From the NCBI RefSeq assembly GCF_900142845.1, contig NZ_FSRU01000002.1, positions 1,984,001 to 2,048,000 of the forward strand: 64,000 nt of DNA, written 5' to 3'. The DNA is from Paraburkholderia phenazinium. GTDB taxonomy: Bacteria; Pseudomonadota; Gammaproteobacteria; Burkholderiales; Burkholderiaceae. This document shows, piece after piece, positions 1 to 9,190 of the stretch (position 1 is the stretch's first letter; every line of letters begins with the position of its first letter). The position numbers were made by a program, and so were the translations under genes. The notes beneath the pieces are model-generated. The model searched no databases. It worked only from the letters and a program-made list of their open reading frames with translations, and was not told where the DNA came from.

Positions 1-18
1 ACCCCATGAAACAGCGGG

Positions 19-810
19 TCAGCGGAACCGGTTCTTCCATTCACGCAACAGTGTGAACGCAGTCAAACGATCCGGCACCGTTTCATGCAACTGTTCGATC
101 AGCGTCGTGTGGATTGCCGGACTGTCGGCGCGCAAAAACGGATTGACCGCCCTTTCGTGCTCGATTGTCGTGGGCAGGGTCGGCACGCCGCGCTCGCGCA
201 GCGCGGTCGCCTTGTCGCGCCACGCCTGCAAATCCACGTTGTCCGGCTCGCACGCCAGCGCAAAGCGGATGTTCGACAAGGTGTACTCGTGCGCGCAGTG
301 GACCTGGGTCGCACCCGGCAGCGCAGCGAGTTCGTCCAGCGACTTGAGCATCTGCGTCGGGGTGCCTTCGAAGAGCCGGCCGCAGCCGCACGCAAACAGC
401 GTATCGCCGCAAAACACGTGCGGCGTGCCGCCCGGATCGGCCGCCTGAAAGTAGGCAATATGGCCGCGCGTATGACCGGGGACGTCCAGCACGCCCAGTT
501 CGAGCGCCGGTGCGGCGATGCTCACGCGGTCGCCGCTTTTCAGGCGGTGGGTTAGGTGCTCGATCGACTCGCCGGCCGGTCCATACACCGGCACGGCCTG
601 GCCATTCAGCAGATCGGCCACCCCGCCGACGTGGTCTTGGTGATGGTGCGTGAGTAAAATAGCGCTCAACCGCCAGCCCCGTTTCGCCAGATAGGCGCGA
701 ACCGGAGCGGCCTCACCCGGATCGACGACCACCGCATGGTGCCCGTCCGACACGAGCCAGATGTAATTGTCTTCAAAAGCCGGGACGGGTACGTACTCGA
801 GCGCATTCAT
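19..810 (-). CDS. gloB: Hydroxyacylglutathione hydrolase (glyoxalase II)
   Basis: Hydrolyses S-D-lactoylglutathione to D-lactate and glutathione in the cytoplasmic methylglyoxal detoxification pathway. The 263-aa product has the metallo-beta-lactamase fold motif THHHQDHVGG near residue 60, which supplies the binuclear metal ligands, followed by the DVPGHTRGH and FCGDTLFACGCGRLFEGT segments typical of GloB. Length fits the family (about 258 aa). I start at the ATG at 808-810 (MNALEYVPVPAF); an in-frame start six codons upstream would add a tail not usual in the family. It is divergent from the methyltransferase gene starting at 830, so both promoters must share the 19-bp gap or lie inside the neighbouring genes. 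Confidence 0.95.
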   Translation of the reverse strand: MNALEYVPVPAFEDNYIWLVSDGHHAVVVDPGEAAPVRAYLAKRGWRLSAILLTHHHQDHVGGVADLLNGQAVPVYGPAGESIEHLTHRLKSGDRVSIAAPALELGVLDVPGHTRGHIAYFQAADPGGTPHVFCGDTLFACGCGRLFEGTPTQMLKSLDELAALPGATQVHCAHEYTLSNIRFALACEPDNVDLQAWRDKATALRERGVPTLPTTIEHERAVNPFLRADSPAIHTTLIEQLHETVPDRLTAFTLLREWKNRFR

Positions 811-829
811 AGGCGACGCAATCTTCAAT

Positions 830-1645
830 ATGTCTGACCGAACGATTATAGACTGGCCCGCCTGGACCGATTCGCCACCCGGACGTTACGTGCTGGAATG
901 GGAACAGGCGCAACTCGACCGCGTGGTGTCGGACGTGTTCGGCTACCACGCGCTGCAGCTCGGCCTGCCGCAGCTCGACGCGCTGCGCGAGAACCGCATG
1001 CCGTGCCGCGGTCTCGTGCTGGACGCGGCCAGCGGAGCCAGCGCGCCGTACCGCTTTCCGCGCGCGGGGGGCGCCGCCACGCCCGAACAACATGCCCCGC
1101 TCGGCCGCAGCGCGGTCTGGTGCGACCTGCTCGACTTGCCGTTCGAAGCGCAGAGCGTCGACCTGATCGTGATGCCGCACACGCTCGAATTCACCCGCGA
1201 CCCGCACCGCCTGTTGCGCGAAGCCGAACGCGTGCTGATGCCGGAAGGCCAGTTGATCATCCTCGGCTTTAATTCGCTGTCGCTGTGGGGCGCCCGGCAA
1301 TCGGTCGGCAAGGTCACCGGGCGGCCGTTCGTGCCGGCCACGCACGACCTGATTGCGTTCACTCGCCTGAAGGACTGGATTAAACTGCTCGGCTTCGACC
1401 TTGAGCGCGGACGCTTCGGCTGCTATCGTCCGCCCCTCGTCAGCGACCAGTGGCTCGCGCGCTACGGCTTCATGGAAGCCGCCGGCGACCGCTGGTGGCC
1501 GATCTTCGGCGCCACTTACATGGTGAAGGCGATCAAGCGCGTGCGCGGCATGCGTCTCATCGGCCCACTGAAGGTGAAAAAGCCCGTCCTCGCGGCGGGC
1601 CTCGCCCCCGCCGCCACCCCGAACACACGCAATCAGAGAAAATGA
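830..1645 (+). CDS. Class I SAM-dependent methyltransferase
   Basis: A 271-aa methyltransferase of the type found beside gloB and rnhA in beta-proteobacteria. The visible signature is the motif-I variant [15 protein letters not shown], then [26 protein letters not shown] (motif II/III, Methyltransf_11-like) and [23 protein letters not shown]. The substrate is unknown. The start at 830 ([12 protein letters not shown]) is preferred over a longer in-frame start that would run into gloB. Its stop overlaps the rnhA start (ATGA, 1642-1645), which suggests translational coupling. Confidence 0.88.
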   Translation: MSDRTIIDWPAWTDSPPGRYVLEWEQAQLDRVVSDVFGYHALQLGLPQLDALRENRMPCRGLVLDAASGASAPYRFPRAGGAATPEQHAPLGRSAVWCDLLDLPFEAQSVDLIVMPHTLEFTRDPHRLLREAERVLMPEGQLIILGFNSLSLWGARQSVGKVTGRPFVPATHDLIAFTRLKDWIKLLGFDLERGRFGCYRPPLVSDQWLARYGFMEAAGDRWWPIFGATYMVKAIKRVRGMRLIGPLKVKKPVLAAGLAPAATPNTRNQRK

Positions 1646-2088
1646 CGTCCGAACTCATCGATATTTATACCGACGGCGCCTGCAAGGGCAATCCCGGCCC
1701 CGGCGGCTGGGGTGCACTGCTGCGCTTCGGCGCGCAGGAAAAGGAAATGTTCGGCGGCGAAGCGAACACCACCAACAACCGCATGGAGCTGATGGCGGTG
1801 ATCGCGGCGCTCGAAGCGCTGAAGCGGCCCTGCAAGGCGGTCGTGCATACCGACTCGCAATATGTCCAGAAAGGCATCAGCGAGTGGATCCACGGCTGGA
1901 AGAAAAAAAACTGGATGACCGCGGCGAAGACACCGGTGAAGAATTCCGACCTGTGGAAGCGGCTCGATACCGCGGTCCAGCAACATGAGATCGAGTGGCG
2001 CTGGGTGAAGGGTCACGCGGGACATCCGGAGAACGAGCGCGCCGATGCGCTGGCCAATCGCGGTGTCGCGTCGCTGGCGGAAATCTGA
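1642..2088 (+). CDS. rnhA: Ribonuclease HI
   Basis: Degrades the RNA strand of RNA-DNA hybrids. The 148-aa product is full length for the family and shows the catalytic carboxylates in order: D in [16 protein letters not shown] in NNRMELMA, D in VHTDSQYV, and the late D of NERADALAN, plus the flexible H of [10 protein letters not shown]. The ATG overlaps the stop of the upstream methyltransferase by four bases. dnaQ follows 95 bp downstream on the same strand; the rnhA-dnaQ pairing is conserved widely in proteobacteria. Confidence 0.97.
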   Translation: MTSELIDIYTDGACKGNPGPGGWGALLRFGAQEKEMFGGEANTTNNRMELMAVIAALEALKRPCKAVVHTDSQYVQKGISEWIHGWKKKNWMTAAKTPVKNSDLWKRLDTAVQQHEIEWRWVKGHAGHPENERADALANRGVASLAEI

Positions 2089-2183
2089 AGCGTGCGCTTG
2101 CGCCCTTCTGCGTGGGCCGCGCCGCTTCCGTGCTTCTGCTTTTATGTTTCATCAAGCCAAATTTTAGAGCGGGCTAATCCGAC

Positions 2184-2918
2184 ATGCGTCAACTCATCCT
2201 CGATACCGAAACCACCGGCCTGAATGCGCGCACCGGCGACCGCATCATCGAAATCGGCTGCGTCGAACTGGTGAACCGCCGGCTCACGGGCAACAACCTG
2301 CACTTCTACGTCAATCCGGAACGCGACAGCGATCCGGGCGCACTCGCCGTCCACGGACTCACCACCGAATTCCTGCGCGACAAGCCGAAGTTCGCGGAGA
2401 TCGCCAACGAGCTGCGCGATTTCATTCAGGGCGCGGACCTGATCATTCACAACGCGCCGTTCGATATCGGCTTTCTCGACGCCGAGTTCGGACTGCTCGG
2501 CTTGCCGCCGTTCAGCTCGCAGTGCGGCGAAGTGATCGATACGCTGGTGCGCGCCAAGGCCATGTTCCCCGGCAAGCGCAACTCACTCGATGCGCTGTGC
2601 GACCGCTTCGGCATCAGCAACGCACACCGTACGCTGCACGGCGCATTGCTCGACTCGGAGCTGCTCGCGGAAGTTTATCTGGCGATGACGCGTGGCCAGG
2701 AGAGCCTCGTCATCGACATGCTGGGCGAGGCATCGAGAGGCGGCGACGAAGGCGCACCGCGGGTGGCGCTCAACTCGCTCGAGCTGCCGGTGATCGTCGC
2801 CAGCGAAGAGGAGCTCGCCGCGCATCAGGCCGTGCTCGACGGCCTCGACAAGGCGGTCAAAGGGACGAGCGTGTGGCGTCTGCAACCGGTGGCAACCGCC
2901 GATGAGCAAACCGCTTAA
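2184..2918 (+). CDS. dnaQ: DNA polymerase III epsilon subunit (3'-5' proofreading exonuclease)
   Basis: Proofreading subunit of the replicative polymerase core. The 244-aa protein has the DEDDh exonuclease motifs: ExoI LILDTETTGL at the N-terminus, ExoII HNAPFDIGFLD near residue 92, and ExoIIIe HRTLHGALLDSELLAEVYL with the catalytic His and Asp. Length and ending fit a full-length epsilon subunit with its C-terminal alpha-binding tail. It is the last housekeeping gene before the tRNA-Val integration site; the tRNA begins 48 bp after its stop. Confidence 0.96.
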   Translation: MRQLILDTETTGLNARTGDRIIEIGCVELVNRRLTGNNLHFYVNPERDSDPGALAVHGLTTEFLRDKPKFAEIANELRDFIQGADLIIHNAPFDIGFLDAEFGLLGLPPFSSQCGEVIDTLVRAKAMFPGKRNSLDALCDRFGISNAHRTLHGALLDSELLAEVYLAMTRGQESLVIDMLGEASRGGDEGAPRVALNSLELPVIVASEEELAAHQAVLDGLDKAVKGTSVWRLQPVATADEQTA

Positions 2919-2966
2919 AAAGTACTTTACGAACCCGAGATCCTCTGACATAATCTCAATCTCTTC

Positions 2967-3041
2967 GGGTGGTTAGCTCAGCGGTAGAGCACTGCCTTCA
3001 CACGGCAGGGGTCACAGGTTCAATCCCTGTACCACCCACCA
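2967..3041 (+). tRNA. tRNA-Val (anticodon CAC)
   Basis: A 75-nt cloverleaf can be drawn by eye. The acceptor stem GGGTGGT pairs with ACCACCC, the anticodon stem CTGCC/GGCAG encloses loop TTCACAC with anticodon CAC, the T arm is CAGGTTCAATCCCTG, and CCA is encoded. A -10-like CATAAT lies about 13 bp upstream. The 3' half (from 2997) is duplicated exactly at 48189-48235, so this gene is the attachment site of the element and its 3' end has been restored by element DNA. Confidence 0.97.
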
Positions 3042-3043
3042 GA
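2997..3043 (+). repeat. attL: 47-bp direct repeat (tRNA-Val 3' half)
   Basis: This stretch is identical to 48189-48235. It starts in the anticodon loop, covers the rest of the tRNA including CCA, and extends two bases beyond it. Sequences diverge directly outside the repeat on both sides, as expected for site-specific integration into a tRNA 3' end. Confidence 0.95.
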
Positions 3044-3063
3044 TTCGCGTGACCCGCAAGACG

Positions 3064-3100
3064 AAAGGCCCTGAGGCGTATGCCCAGGGCCTTTTTCTTT
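3064..3100 (+). terminator. Rho-independent terminator after tRNA-Val (element copy)
   Basis: A hairpin with arms AAAGGCCCTG and CAGGGCCTTT is followed by a T-rich tail. A similar but not identical hairpin with the same outer arms follows attR at 48260-48296. This copy lies inside the element, so the element brings its own terminator for the tRNA gene it integrates into. Confidence 0.8.
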
Positions 3101-3194
3101 GTCTGCATAACCTCCAAAAATCCGCATATGGCGGAAGAATGGCGGAAACCCGATAGTGCCCTGACTTCAACATCGAACGATCGGAGCCTTTCGC

Positions 3195-4232
3195 ATGGCT
3201 GCAATCTGGAGACGGGGTGACAACTGGCGCGCAGAGGTGCGTAGGCGCGGTTACCCCCTCGTTACACGCACCTTCGATACAAAAGCCCAAGCCGACGCTT
3301 GGTCTCGGCGCACCGAAACCGAGATGGATCGCGGCTGCTTCGTCGACCGGACGGAAGCAGAACGCAACACGCTAGGTGACCTTCTACAGCGGTATGCGGA
3401 CGAAATCTCGCCGCACAAGAAAGGGGGCGACGGCGAAATTATACGAATCCGGAAGCTTCGCAAGGATGTGCTGGCACAGTACAAAATCGCCGCGCTCAGC
3501 AGCAAGGTCGTCGCCGAGTATCGCGATCGCCGACTAAGAGGTGACAGCAAGTCAAAACCCGTTTCTGGCTCAACCGTGAACCGTGAGCTAACACTCATCG
3601 GACACGTTCTCAGTGTCGCCCGGAAGGAATGGGGTGTTCACATCGAAACCAATCCAGTATCAATCATCCGCCGCCCGCGCGAAAACCGAGGGCGCACCCG
3701 CAGGCTATCCTCCGACGAGGAGCTCCGGCTGCTCGCCGAGCTCTCTCCGAGTCCTCGAGACGAGCACGGTCGTTTCGGCCTCGGCGGAACTCGAAACGAC
3801 TGGGTGCTACCCGTGGTAGTTATCGCGATTGAGACCGCAATGCGCCGCAGCGAGATTCTGTCGCTGTGCTGGGCTGATGTCTTTCTCAATGACAGGTATG
3901 TTCGCCTCCACGACAGCAAGAATGGCGAAGCGCGCGACGTCCCGCTTTCCATCCGTGCCGGTGCCACGCTATCCGCCCTGCCCCGGCATATCAGCGGCCG
4001 AGTATTTCCGATCACACCAGATGCGCTTAAGAAAGCTTTTGTCCGCGCATGCGATCGCGCGGAACTGGAGAACCTTCACTTTCATGATCTTCGGCACGAA
4101 GCGACATCGCGAATAGCTGAACGCCTCGACAACATTCTGGAGCTATCTGCCGTGACCGGGCACAAGACTGTACAAATGTTGAAGCGGTACTACCATCCGC
4201 GCGCCTCCGACCTGGCACGAAAGCTGGGCTAG
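3195..4232 (+). CDS. Tyrosine recombinase / integrase
   Basis: This is the likely enzyme for insertion and excision at tRNA-Val. The 345-aa protein has an N-terminal arm/core-binding region and a C-terminal catalytic domain. Visible active-site residues are R in AMRRSEILSLCW, the HxxR box LHFHDLRHEATSR, the TGH motif of TGHKTVQML, and the nucleophile Tyr in KRYYHPRA. The start at 3195 has a GGAG 8-10 bases upstream. It sits 150 bp inside attL and is transcribed away from the tRNA, a standard arrangement for tRNA-targeting islands. I see no clear excisionase beside it; the AlpA-like gene at the far right end is the best candidate. Confidence 0.95.
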   Translation: MAAIWRRGDNWRAEVRRRGYPLVTRTFDTKAQADAWSRRTETEMDRGCFVDRTEAERNTLGDLLQRYADEISPHKKGGDGEIIRIRKLRKDVLAQYKIAALSSKVVAEYRDRRLRGDSKSKPVSGSTVNRELTLIGHVLSVARKEWGVHIETNPVSIIRRPRENRGRTRRLSSDEELRLLAELSPSPRDEHGRFGLGGTRNDWVLPVVVIAIETAMRRSEILSLCWADVFLNDRYVRLHDSKNGEARDVPLSIRAGATLSALPRHISGRVFPITPDALKKAFVRACDRAELENLHFHDLRHEATSRIAERLDNILELSAVTGHKTVQMLKRYYHPRASDLARKLG

Positions 4233-4284
4233 CGAAAAGGCCGCGAATCATCTCAGACGCTACTCATTTAAACGGATAAAAAGC

Positions 4285-4629
4285 ATGAAGTCATATACGC
4301 CGACAGAAGCACGTGATCTTCTGGTTAAATTCTTCGAAGCCTTCCCCGAAATGGGGCGGACAGTTCTCAGGGGCGCCGATCTCGAAGAATTCAATGCAGC
4401 CGCGGACGCCGCATCGGCCGCCTCCAGTCTTCAGGCCACGACTTCGACGTGTCGCGAGTTGGAGCAATGCCTAGGGCTCATGTTTAACCTCGTTTTCGAC
4501 TCGCCCCTGTTCAAGGCCAAGCCCCTGTTTGAACGACAGTTGATGATTGATTGCATAGAGGTGACGGGCAGCGCACTCGCCATTGCGGCCGGTACATGGG
4601 AATGCGTCGCCGCGGGTACGCCACATTAG
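4285..4629 (+). CDS. Hypothetical protein, 114 aa
   Basis: I do not recognise this family. It is a predicted soluble, helix-rich protein (MKSYTPTEARDLLVKFFEAFPE at the N-terminus, Ala/Ser-rich middle at residues 36-50) without signal peptide or membrane segment. It starts 52 bp after the integrase stop and could share its transcript. A TAG stop is directly followed by an ATG at 4630 that opens a weak 84-codon frame. Confidence 0.6.
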   Translation: MKSYTPTEARDLLVKFFEAFPEMGRTVLRGADLEEFNAAADAASAASSLQATTSTCRELEQCLGLMFNLVFDSPLFKAKPLFERQLMIDCIEVTGSALAIAAGTWECVAAGTPH

Positions 4630-4884
4630 ATGACTGGACTAGAGATACTTGCAGGAATCAGGAGGGAGGGACGAGAAGCACCAATCCTCGTGCACTTCGT
4701 CCGTAACGAGAGCGTACAACGTCCTTGGTCAGCTGCGCGGGCCGAAGCAATTGAAGCACTCTCTGGGCTGAAGCCGTGCCATCCACGTCAGTCTCAGGGC
4801 CGCCGACACGTACCACCCCCTAGTTCAGGGGGTGGAATGACAGGCGCAAGGCCTGTCAGATATGGATTTCTACAATTGCTGTAG
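4630..4884 (+). CDS. Doubtful small ORF, possible receiver-domain fragment
   Basis: An 84-codon frame starts on the base after the preceding stop. Residues 1-24 (TGLEILAGIRREGREAPILV) resemble the C-terminal part of a response-regulator receiver domain. The rest is low-quality coding sequence and contains two perfect hairpins (4813-4835, 4838-4858). It is likely a remnant or not a gene. Confidence 0.2.
   Translation: MTGLEILAGIRREGREAPILVHFVRNESVQRPWSAARAEAIEALSGLKPCHPRQSQGRRHVPPPSSGGGMTGARPVRYGFLQLL
4813..4858 (+). repeat. Two tandem perfect hairpins
   Basis: The first hairpin has 9-bp arms CCACCCCCT/AGGGGGTGG with a 5-nt loop (4813-4835). The second has 8-bp arms TGACAGGC/GCCTGTCA with a 5-nt loop (4838-4858). 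They may end transcription from the integrase side, although no clear T-run follows. Confidence 0.55.
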
Positions 4885-4980
4885 CAAATCTGTAGCACGC
4901 AAAAACCTCCCCTTTTTGCCCCTCCGCCGACTGCTACGTGCTCCCGGCTCGCGTGCGCCCATCCGGCGACAATCGGCCAG

Positions 4981-5859
4981 ATGGGGTCAATCGACGGTCA
5001 AGGCCAAATCGTAGACAATGGCGGCAACCATATGCCGCAATTTCACCATTGGGGGCTGACGTTGTCTTCATCACCGATCTCACATGCTGACGCTTCGTAC
5101 GAGAAGCGCGCGATTGCGTTTCTGGACATTCTTGGCTTCTCTGACCTGATAAAAGAAGGTGGACATGAGCGAGAGATAGGCCAGATCTTTGACCAACTGA
5201 AGATTCGTGCTGCACAAGCTGAACGGCACCACGGGAAAGGCCGTATGCAGTTCACCGCATTCTCGGACTGCATCGTTGTATCCGAGGAATTTCTCGATGG
5301 CTTCGGCGCCCTCCGCATCGCGAGTTACGCTGGATACCTAGCGCTCGAGCTCTTGGGGTACGGCTTTTTGGTTCGAGGTGGACTAACGGTGGGTGATCTT
5401 TACCATCGCGAGGGCGTTGTATTCGGCCCCGCGATGAATGAGGCATACAATCTTGAAAGCAAGATCGCTGTCTATCCTCGTCTCGTGGTGACAGAGTCGT
5501 TCAGAGCATCAGCGTTCCAAGGTGTACTCGCGGAAGTTGATGGGCAAACCGACCATATGCGCGTTCAATGGACAATGTCGCAGTACCGCAGCGACTTTGA
5601 TGGTGTAACACATTACGATATCTTCCATCCGCTAGCACCAACACCTGATCGATTTATATCAATGGGTGGAGGCAAGGGTACGTCCAACGAGATACGAGGA
5701 CGAGCTTCTATAGCTGCTGTTCGTAACGTTCGCCAACTTCGTTTCAAGGACGCCGTCGCACAAAAGTACAACTGGATGGACAACTACCTCGCAGTCTCCG
5801 TTAAGCAATACGGCTGGCAACGTCTGCTCGAAGAGGCCGACGCTCCACCAGTTTCATAA
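4981..5859 (+). CDS. Class III nucleotidyl cyclase-like protein
   Basis: The 292-aa protein has the signature layout of the adenylate/guanylate cyclase fold. FLDILGFSDLI (about residues 43-53) carries the first metal-binding Asp. FTAFSDCIVVSEE (about 95-107) carries the second Asp. VRGGLTVGDLYHREGVVFGPAMNEAYNLES (about 132-161) matches the substrate-site and dimer-arm region. It may therefore make a cyclic nucleotide; the base specificity cannot be read from sequence. No membrane segment and no adjacent effector gene are visible, which differs from the two-gene arrangement of Pycsar-type defence. Start is uncertain: 4981 or the ATG at 5032; neither has a strong ribosome binding site. A hairpin at 5862-5888 follows the stop. 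Confidence 0.65.
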   Translation: MGSIDGQGQIVDNGGNHMPQFHHWGLTLSSSPISHADASYEKRAIAFLDILGFSDLIKEGGHEREIGQIFDQLKIRAAQAERHHGKGRMQFTAFSDCIVVSEEFLDGFGALRIASYAGYLALELLGYGFLVRGGLTVGDLYHREGVVFGPAMNEAYNLESKIAVYPRLVVTESFRASAFQGVLAEVDGQTDHMRVQWTMSQYRSDFDGVTHYDIFHPLAPTPDRFISMGGGKGTSNEIRGRASIAAVRNVRQLRFKDAVAQKYNWMDNYLAVSVKQYGWQRLLEEADAPPVS

Positions 5860-5861
5860 AG

Positions 5862-5888
5862 AAAGGGCGAGCAAGCGCTCCCCCTTTA
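5862..5888 (+). terminator. Terminator-like hairpin after the cyclase-like gene
   Basis: The arms AAAGGGCGAGC and GCTCCCCCTTT pair with one C-C mismatch around a 4-nt loop just after the stop at 5859. The T-run is short. Confidence 0.5.
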
Positions 5889-6220
5889 TCTACTACCATT
5901 CCGGCAACGCTTAGCCGCACTGATCTCAGCACGTTGATCGAAGTTCAGCGAAGGTGAAGGTCTGCTGTTGGGGGATCTGAACGTCGCTTTCGGGTCGAAC
6001 TGGGACGCCCAAAGTTGCTTTGCCAGCACAGGCTCAACCGGCCTAAACGGCTTTGCAGGCCGCTGTACATTTATTTAAATCAGTAACTTGCTGACATTAA
6101 CCACCCAACCCAGCCACCCGCGATGTGTAGCACATCCTAGACCGTACGCAGCAGCGGTGCCGACAAGCACCGACAACAGGCGCGATGAAGCGAGAACCAA
6201 GAATCTCTACTTTACTCATG
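5889..6220. other. Non-coding gap between cyclase-like gene and secretion locus
   Basis: About 330 bp with no convincing reading frame or motif. It separates the plus-strand integrase side from the 3' end of the minus-strand secretion operon. Confidence 0.5.
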
Positions 6221-7750
6221 CTATTCCACGCTCCGGGTCTGCTGATCAACAATATCCCACATCCGCAGCTTGCCAAGCTTAGCTGCCAGTTGAAGTCGCG
6301 CAGAACGCCAGTCAGTCAACGCCTGGATACGCTGACGCTTCGCTCCCGCCAAGGACGATTGCGCGTTGAGCAACTCAAGGATATTTCCAACTCCGACCTG
6401 GTATCGGCGTTGTGCAGCGGTGTAGGAGCGTCGTGCGACGTCAAGCAGCATGGCAATGTTATCCAGATTGTGTGTCGCAGTCTGCAACGTCTGATAACTC
6501 GTCCAAACATCAAGGCCTACCTGCTGCTGCACCTCATTCAGCGTGTCACGCTGCAACTCGGTTTGCGCCTCGGCCTGACGAATCTGGTACGTTCGGGTGA
6601 AGCCTTCAAAGATGGGTATGGAAACCTGAATACCCAGATACCATTCGTGTCCGTTGGCAGGAAACTGCGGGAAGCCGACATCGAGAACAGTGGGTTGATT
6701 GTTCCAGCTGTACTTTGCGACAAAGCTAACGCTCGGCAACCCTTCCGCGCGTGTCTGCCTTAGTTTTGCCGCGGCCGCTTCGACCTGAGCCTCAGCGGCC
6801 AGAACGCTCGGATGAGAACGTTTGGCTTCTTCGATAAGTTCTGCGACCGAATCGTCAAAGTCCGCGTCCGGCGTCACGCCGTCACCGACATCAGGCAAGG
6901 TTATCGGCATACTCGGGTCAAGATCCATATCGGAGGCTAGCGTCCCAAGGGCGGATTGCCAGTCTCCCTGCGCTTTCGTCCGGTTGATAACGGCCTCCGC
7001 CCACGACGTCTGGGCCTGCAGCTCGTCGGTAATGGGTGCTATACCTTTGCTGACGCGAGCGGTCGCGGCCTTGAAACTGTCGTTTGCGGTCTGCTCGATT
7101 TCCTGGGCGGCAGCAAATGCGCCTTGGGCAGCCTGTGCTGCGTAGTAATCTTTCGCCACGTCCGCAAAAGCCTGTTCCAACGCTGCTTCCTGGCTGGCCC
7201 GCGCAGCAGCGAGCAGCGCCGTCGCGTTCGCCAGCGCCGCCTTGCGCCCTCCGAAATCGTATAACACCCAGTTCAGCGACACACTCTCAGTTCTGAGTAC
7301 GCTGTTCCGGTAGTCCGAACTGTATTGGGGATAACCACTGACGTTCGTGGCGGTGTCGTCCCGTACACCCTGCCAGTTACCCGTCACTGTGGGCAAATAT
7401 GCGGCTCGACCAATGCCGACTCCTGCCGCCTGAATCTTGACCTGCGCCCAGGCCTCGCGCGTTTTGGGGTTGTTGCATAGGCCGCGCTCCACCGCATCCT
7501 GCAACGGCAGCGGATTGGGCAACGGGCCAAATGCACAGACACCAGCGCTGCCGTCGCCAAGCATCGCCGCTGCGGCGGTCGCTGGCACCGACCGTCCGGT
7601 TAGCATTGGATCAAAAGCCCACGCAGGATATACGCCGCCGCACGCCATCGACAAGACCAATAGCCCGACTGCGCGGCCTCGTGTGTACCGACTCTTTCCC
7701 ATACCCGATCGGCCAGCCTCCTGCCCATTCCAGTTTCTCTTACCGCTCAC
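6221..7750 (-). CDS. TolC-like outer membrane efflux protein of the type I secretion system
   Basis: Outer-membrane channel partner of the HlyB/HlyD-like genes directly upstream. The 509-aa protein has the duplicated OEP architecture of long alternating coiled-coil helices (for example AAARASQEAALEQAFADVAKDYYAAQAAQGAFAAAQE) and the typical IPIFEGFTRTYQIRQAEAQ segment. A signal peptide ends near AWA-FDP. The GTG at 7748-7750 has AGGAG seven bases upstream and overlaps the end of the HlyD gene by 11 bp. The ATG at 7700-7702 gives a cleaner signal peptide but its AGGAGG is 14 bases away. It is the last gene of the minus-strand operon. Confidence 0.92.
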   Translation of the reverse strand: MSGKRNWNGQEAGRSGMGKSRYTRGRAVGLLVLSMACGGVYPAWAFDPMLTGRSVPATAAAAMLGDGSAGVCAFGPLPNPLPLQDAVERGLCNNPKTREAWAQVKIQAAGVGIGRAAYLPTVTGNWQGVRDDTATNVSGYPQYSSDYRNSVLRTESVSLNWVLYDFGGRKAALANATALLAAARASQEAALEQAFADVAKDYYAAQAAQGAFAAAQEIEQTANDSFKAATARVSKGIAPITDELQAQTSWAEAVINRTKAQGDWQSALGTLASDMDLDPSMPITLPDVGDGVTPDADFDDSVAELIEEAKRSHPSVLAAEAQVEAAAAKLRQTRAEGLPSVSFVAKYSWNNQPTVLDVGFPQFPANGHEWYLGIQVSIPIFEGFTRTYQIRQAEAQTELQRDTLNEVQQQVGLDVWTSYQTLQTATHNLDNIAMLLDVARRSYTAAQRRYQVGVGNILELLNAQSSLAGAKRQRIQALTDWRSARLQLAAKLGKLRMWDIVDQQTRSVE

Positions 7751-9161
7751 GCATGCTCTCCTGGCCCGTCTGCATCACGGGATCGAAGAAGTAGTGCGCC
7801 ACGCTACGTTTGCCGGTCTTGATCTCGGCCGTCACTTCCATACCGGGTGTCAGGTTGATCCACTGACCGTTGGCGAGGATGCGATTCGTGGGTAGCCGGA
7901 TGTGAGCGACGAATGTCAGGCCGAGTTTCTTGTCCTGAACTGCATCGTTCGACACAGCGACGACCTTGCCCGTCAGATAGCCGTAACGGGTATATGGAAA
8001 TGCCTCGATCTTGACGGTCGCAACCTGTCCTGCTTTCACAAATCCGATATCCTTGTTTTCGATATTTGCTTCCACTTCGACCGAATCGATCGGCACAATT
8101 TCCATGAGCGACTGCGCAGAAGTAGCGACGCCTCCGACCGTATGAATAGCCAGTTGCTGCACCGTGCCATCTACGGGAGAGGTCAGACTCATCAGCTTCT
8201 GTCGGGTATCAGCCTTGGTCTCGTCGTTGCGGCTCTGCTCTAACTGCTGGGTCGCCTTATCGAGTGCATCAAGCTGGGTGCTGCGAAACTGCGATGTGGT
8301 CGACTCGATGTCTGCGTGCTGTTCGGCGATACCTTCGACCAGTTCATGAGCATGACTTTGCTGGGCAGCAAGCTCATGCTCTTTCTCTAGTGCGGCCTGT
8401 TCCTTGTCGAGATAATCCGTCTGGGCTACGTATTTATCGGCGGCGAGTGACCTGTACTGATTGGCCTGCTGGCGCGCGAGTGGTGCAGTGGCCGCCAGCC
8501 TGGCGATTTCCTGGCGAGTCTCATCCAGTTCGGCCTCCCGCTTTAGCAGTTCGGCCTGCGCACTGTTCAGCTTGTCCTGATATTCGCGATACAAGCCATC
8601 GGCAAAGTGCTGCGCTTCCTGCTGTTCCGCAGGTGATGCACCCTCGACTTGCGCCATTTCAGGAGAACGGCCCGCGCTCTGCGCCGCGAGCAATGTGCGG
8701 GAGCGTTCTGCCGCGAGCGCAGCGTCGATTCGGGACGAACGGGCCTTATCGGCATCTGCAGTTGCCTGGGTTGGGTCGAGCTCCATCAGCAATTGCCCCG
8801 CATGTACGCGTTCACCGTCCTGCACGAGAATCCGTCGAACGACGCCCGTAATTGCAGGTTGAATCACTTTTACCCGCTCGTCGGGTAACAGCTTGCCCTT
8901 TGCTACCGCCACAATGTCAAGCTGACCGAAGAGTGCAATCAGGATAATCAGGATCGCCAGTAAGACGATGATCCGCATTGTCCATCGTGGTGCGGGATGG
9001 ACCGGCGTTTCCACCAGTTCGAGATTGGCTGGCAGGAACGCGCGTTCGTGCGAAAGGCGTGGTTGGGTATCGAGTTGATGGCGAATCGACCATGCTGTGC
9101 GAAACACGGCACCGTAGCGACGCAGCAGGTCACCCAGCGCCTGTGCTCTTATAGAATTCAT
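7740..9161 (-). CDS. HlyD-family periplasmic adaptor of the type I secretion system
   Basis: Membrane fusion protein linking the ABC exporter to the outer-membrane channel. The 473-aa protein has a short cytoplasmic N-terminus, one membrane segment (IIVLLAILIILIALFGQ, about residues 61-77), a lipoyl half-motif (VVRRILVQDGERVHAGQLL), a long coiled coil and the C-terminal GMEVTAEIKTGKRSVAHYFFDP block characteristic of type I secretion HlyD proteins. I start at the ATG at 9159-9161, 29 bp after the exporter gene; longer frames run into the exporter's coding region. Confidence 0.93.
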   Translation of the reverse strand: MNSIRAQALGDLLRRYGAVFRTAWSIRHQLDTQPRLSHERAFLPANLELVETPVHPAPRWTMRIIVLLAILIILIALFGQLDIVAVAKGKLLPDERVKVIQPAITGVVRRILVQDGERVHAGQLLMELDPTQATADADKARSSRIDAALAAERSRTLLAAQSAGRSPEMAQVEGASPAEQQEAQHFADGLYREYQDKLNSAQAELLKREAELDETRQEIARLAATAPLARQQANQYRSLAADKYVAQTDYLDKEQAALEKEHELAAQQSHAHELVEGIAEQHADIESTTSQFRSTQLDALDKATQQLEQSRNDETKADTRQKLMSLTSPVDGTVQQLAIHTVGGVATSAQSLMEIVPIDSVEVEANIENKDIGFVKAGQVATVKIEAFPYTRYGYLTGKVVAVSNDAVQDKKLGLTFVAHIRLPTNRILANGQWINLTPGMEVTAEIKTGKRSVAHYFFDPVMQTGQESMRER

Positions 9162-9190
9162 AATGAACTTTGCCGTATCTGTGTGTCGTG

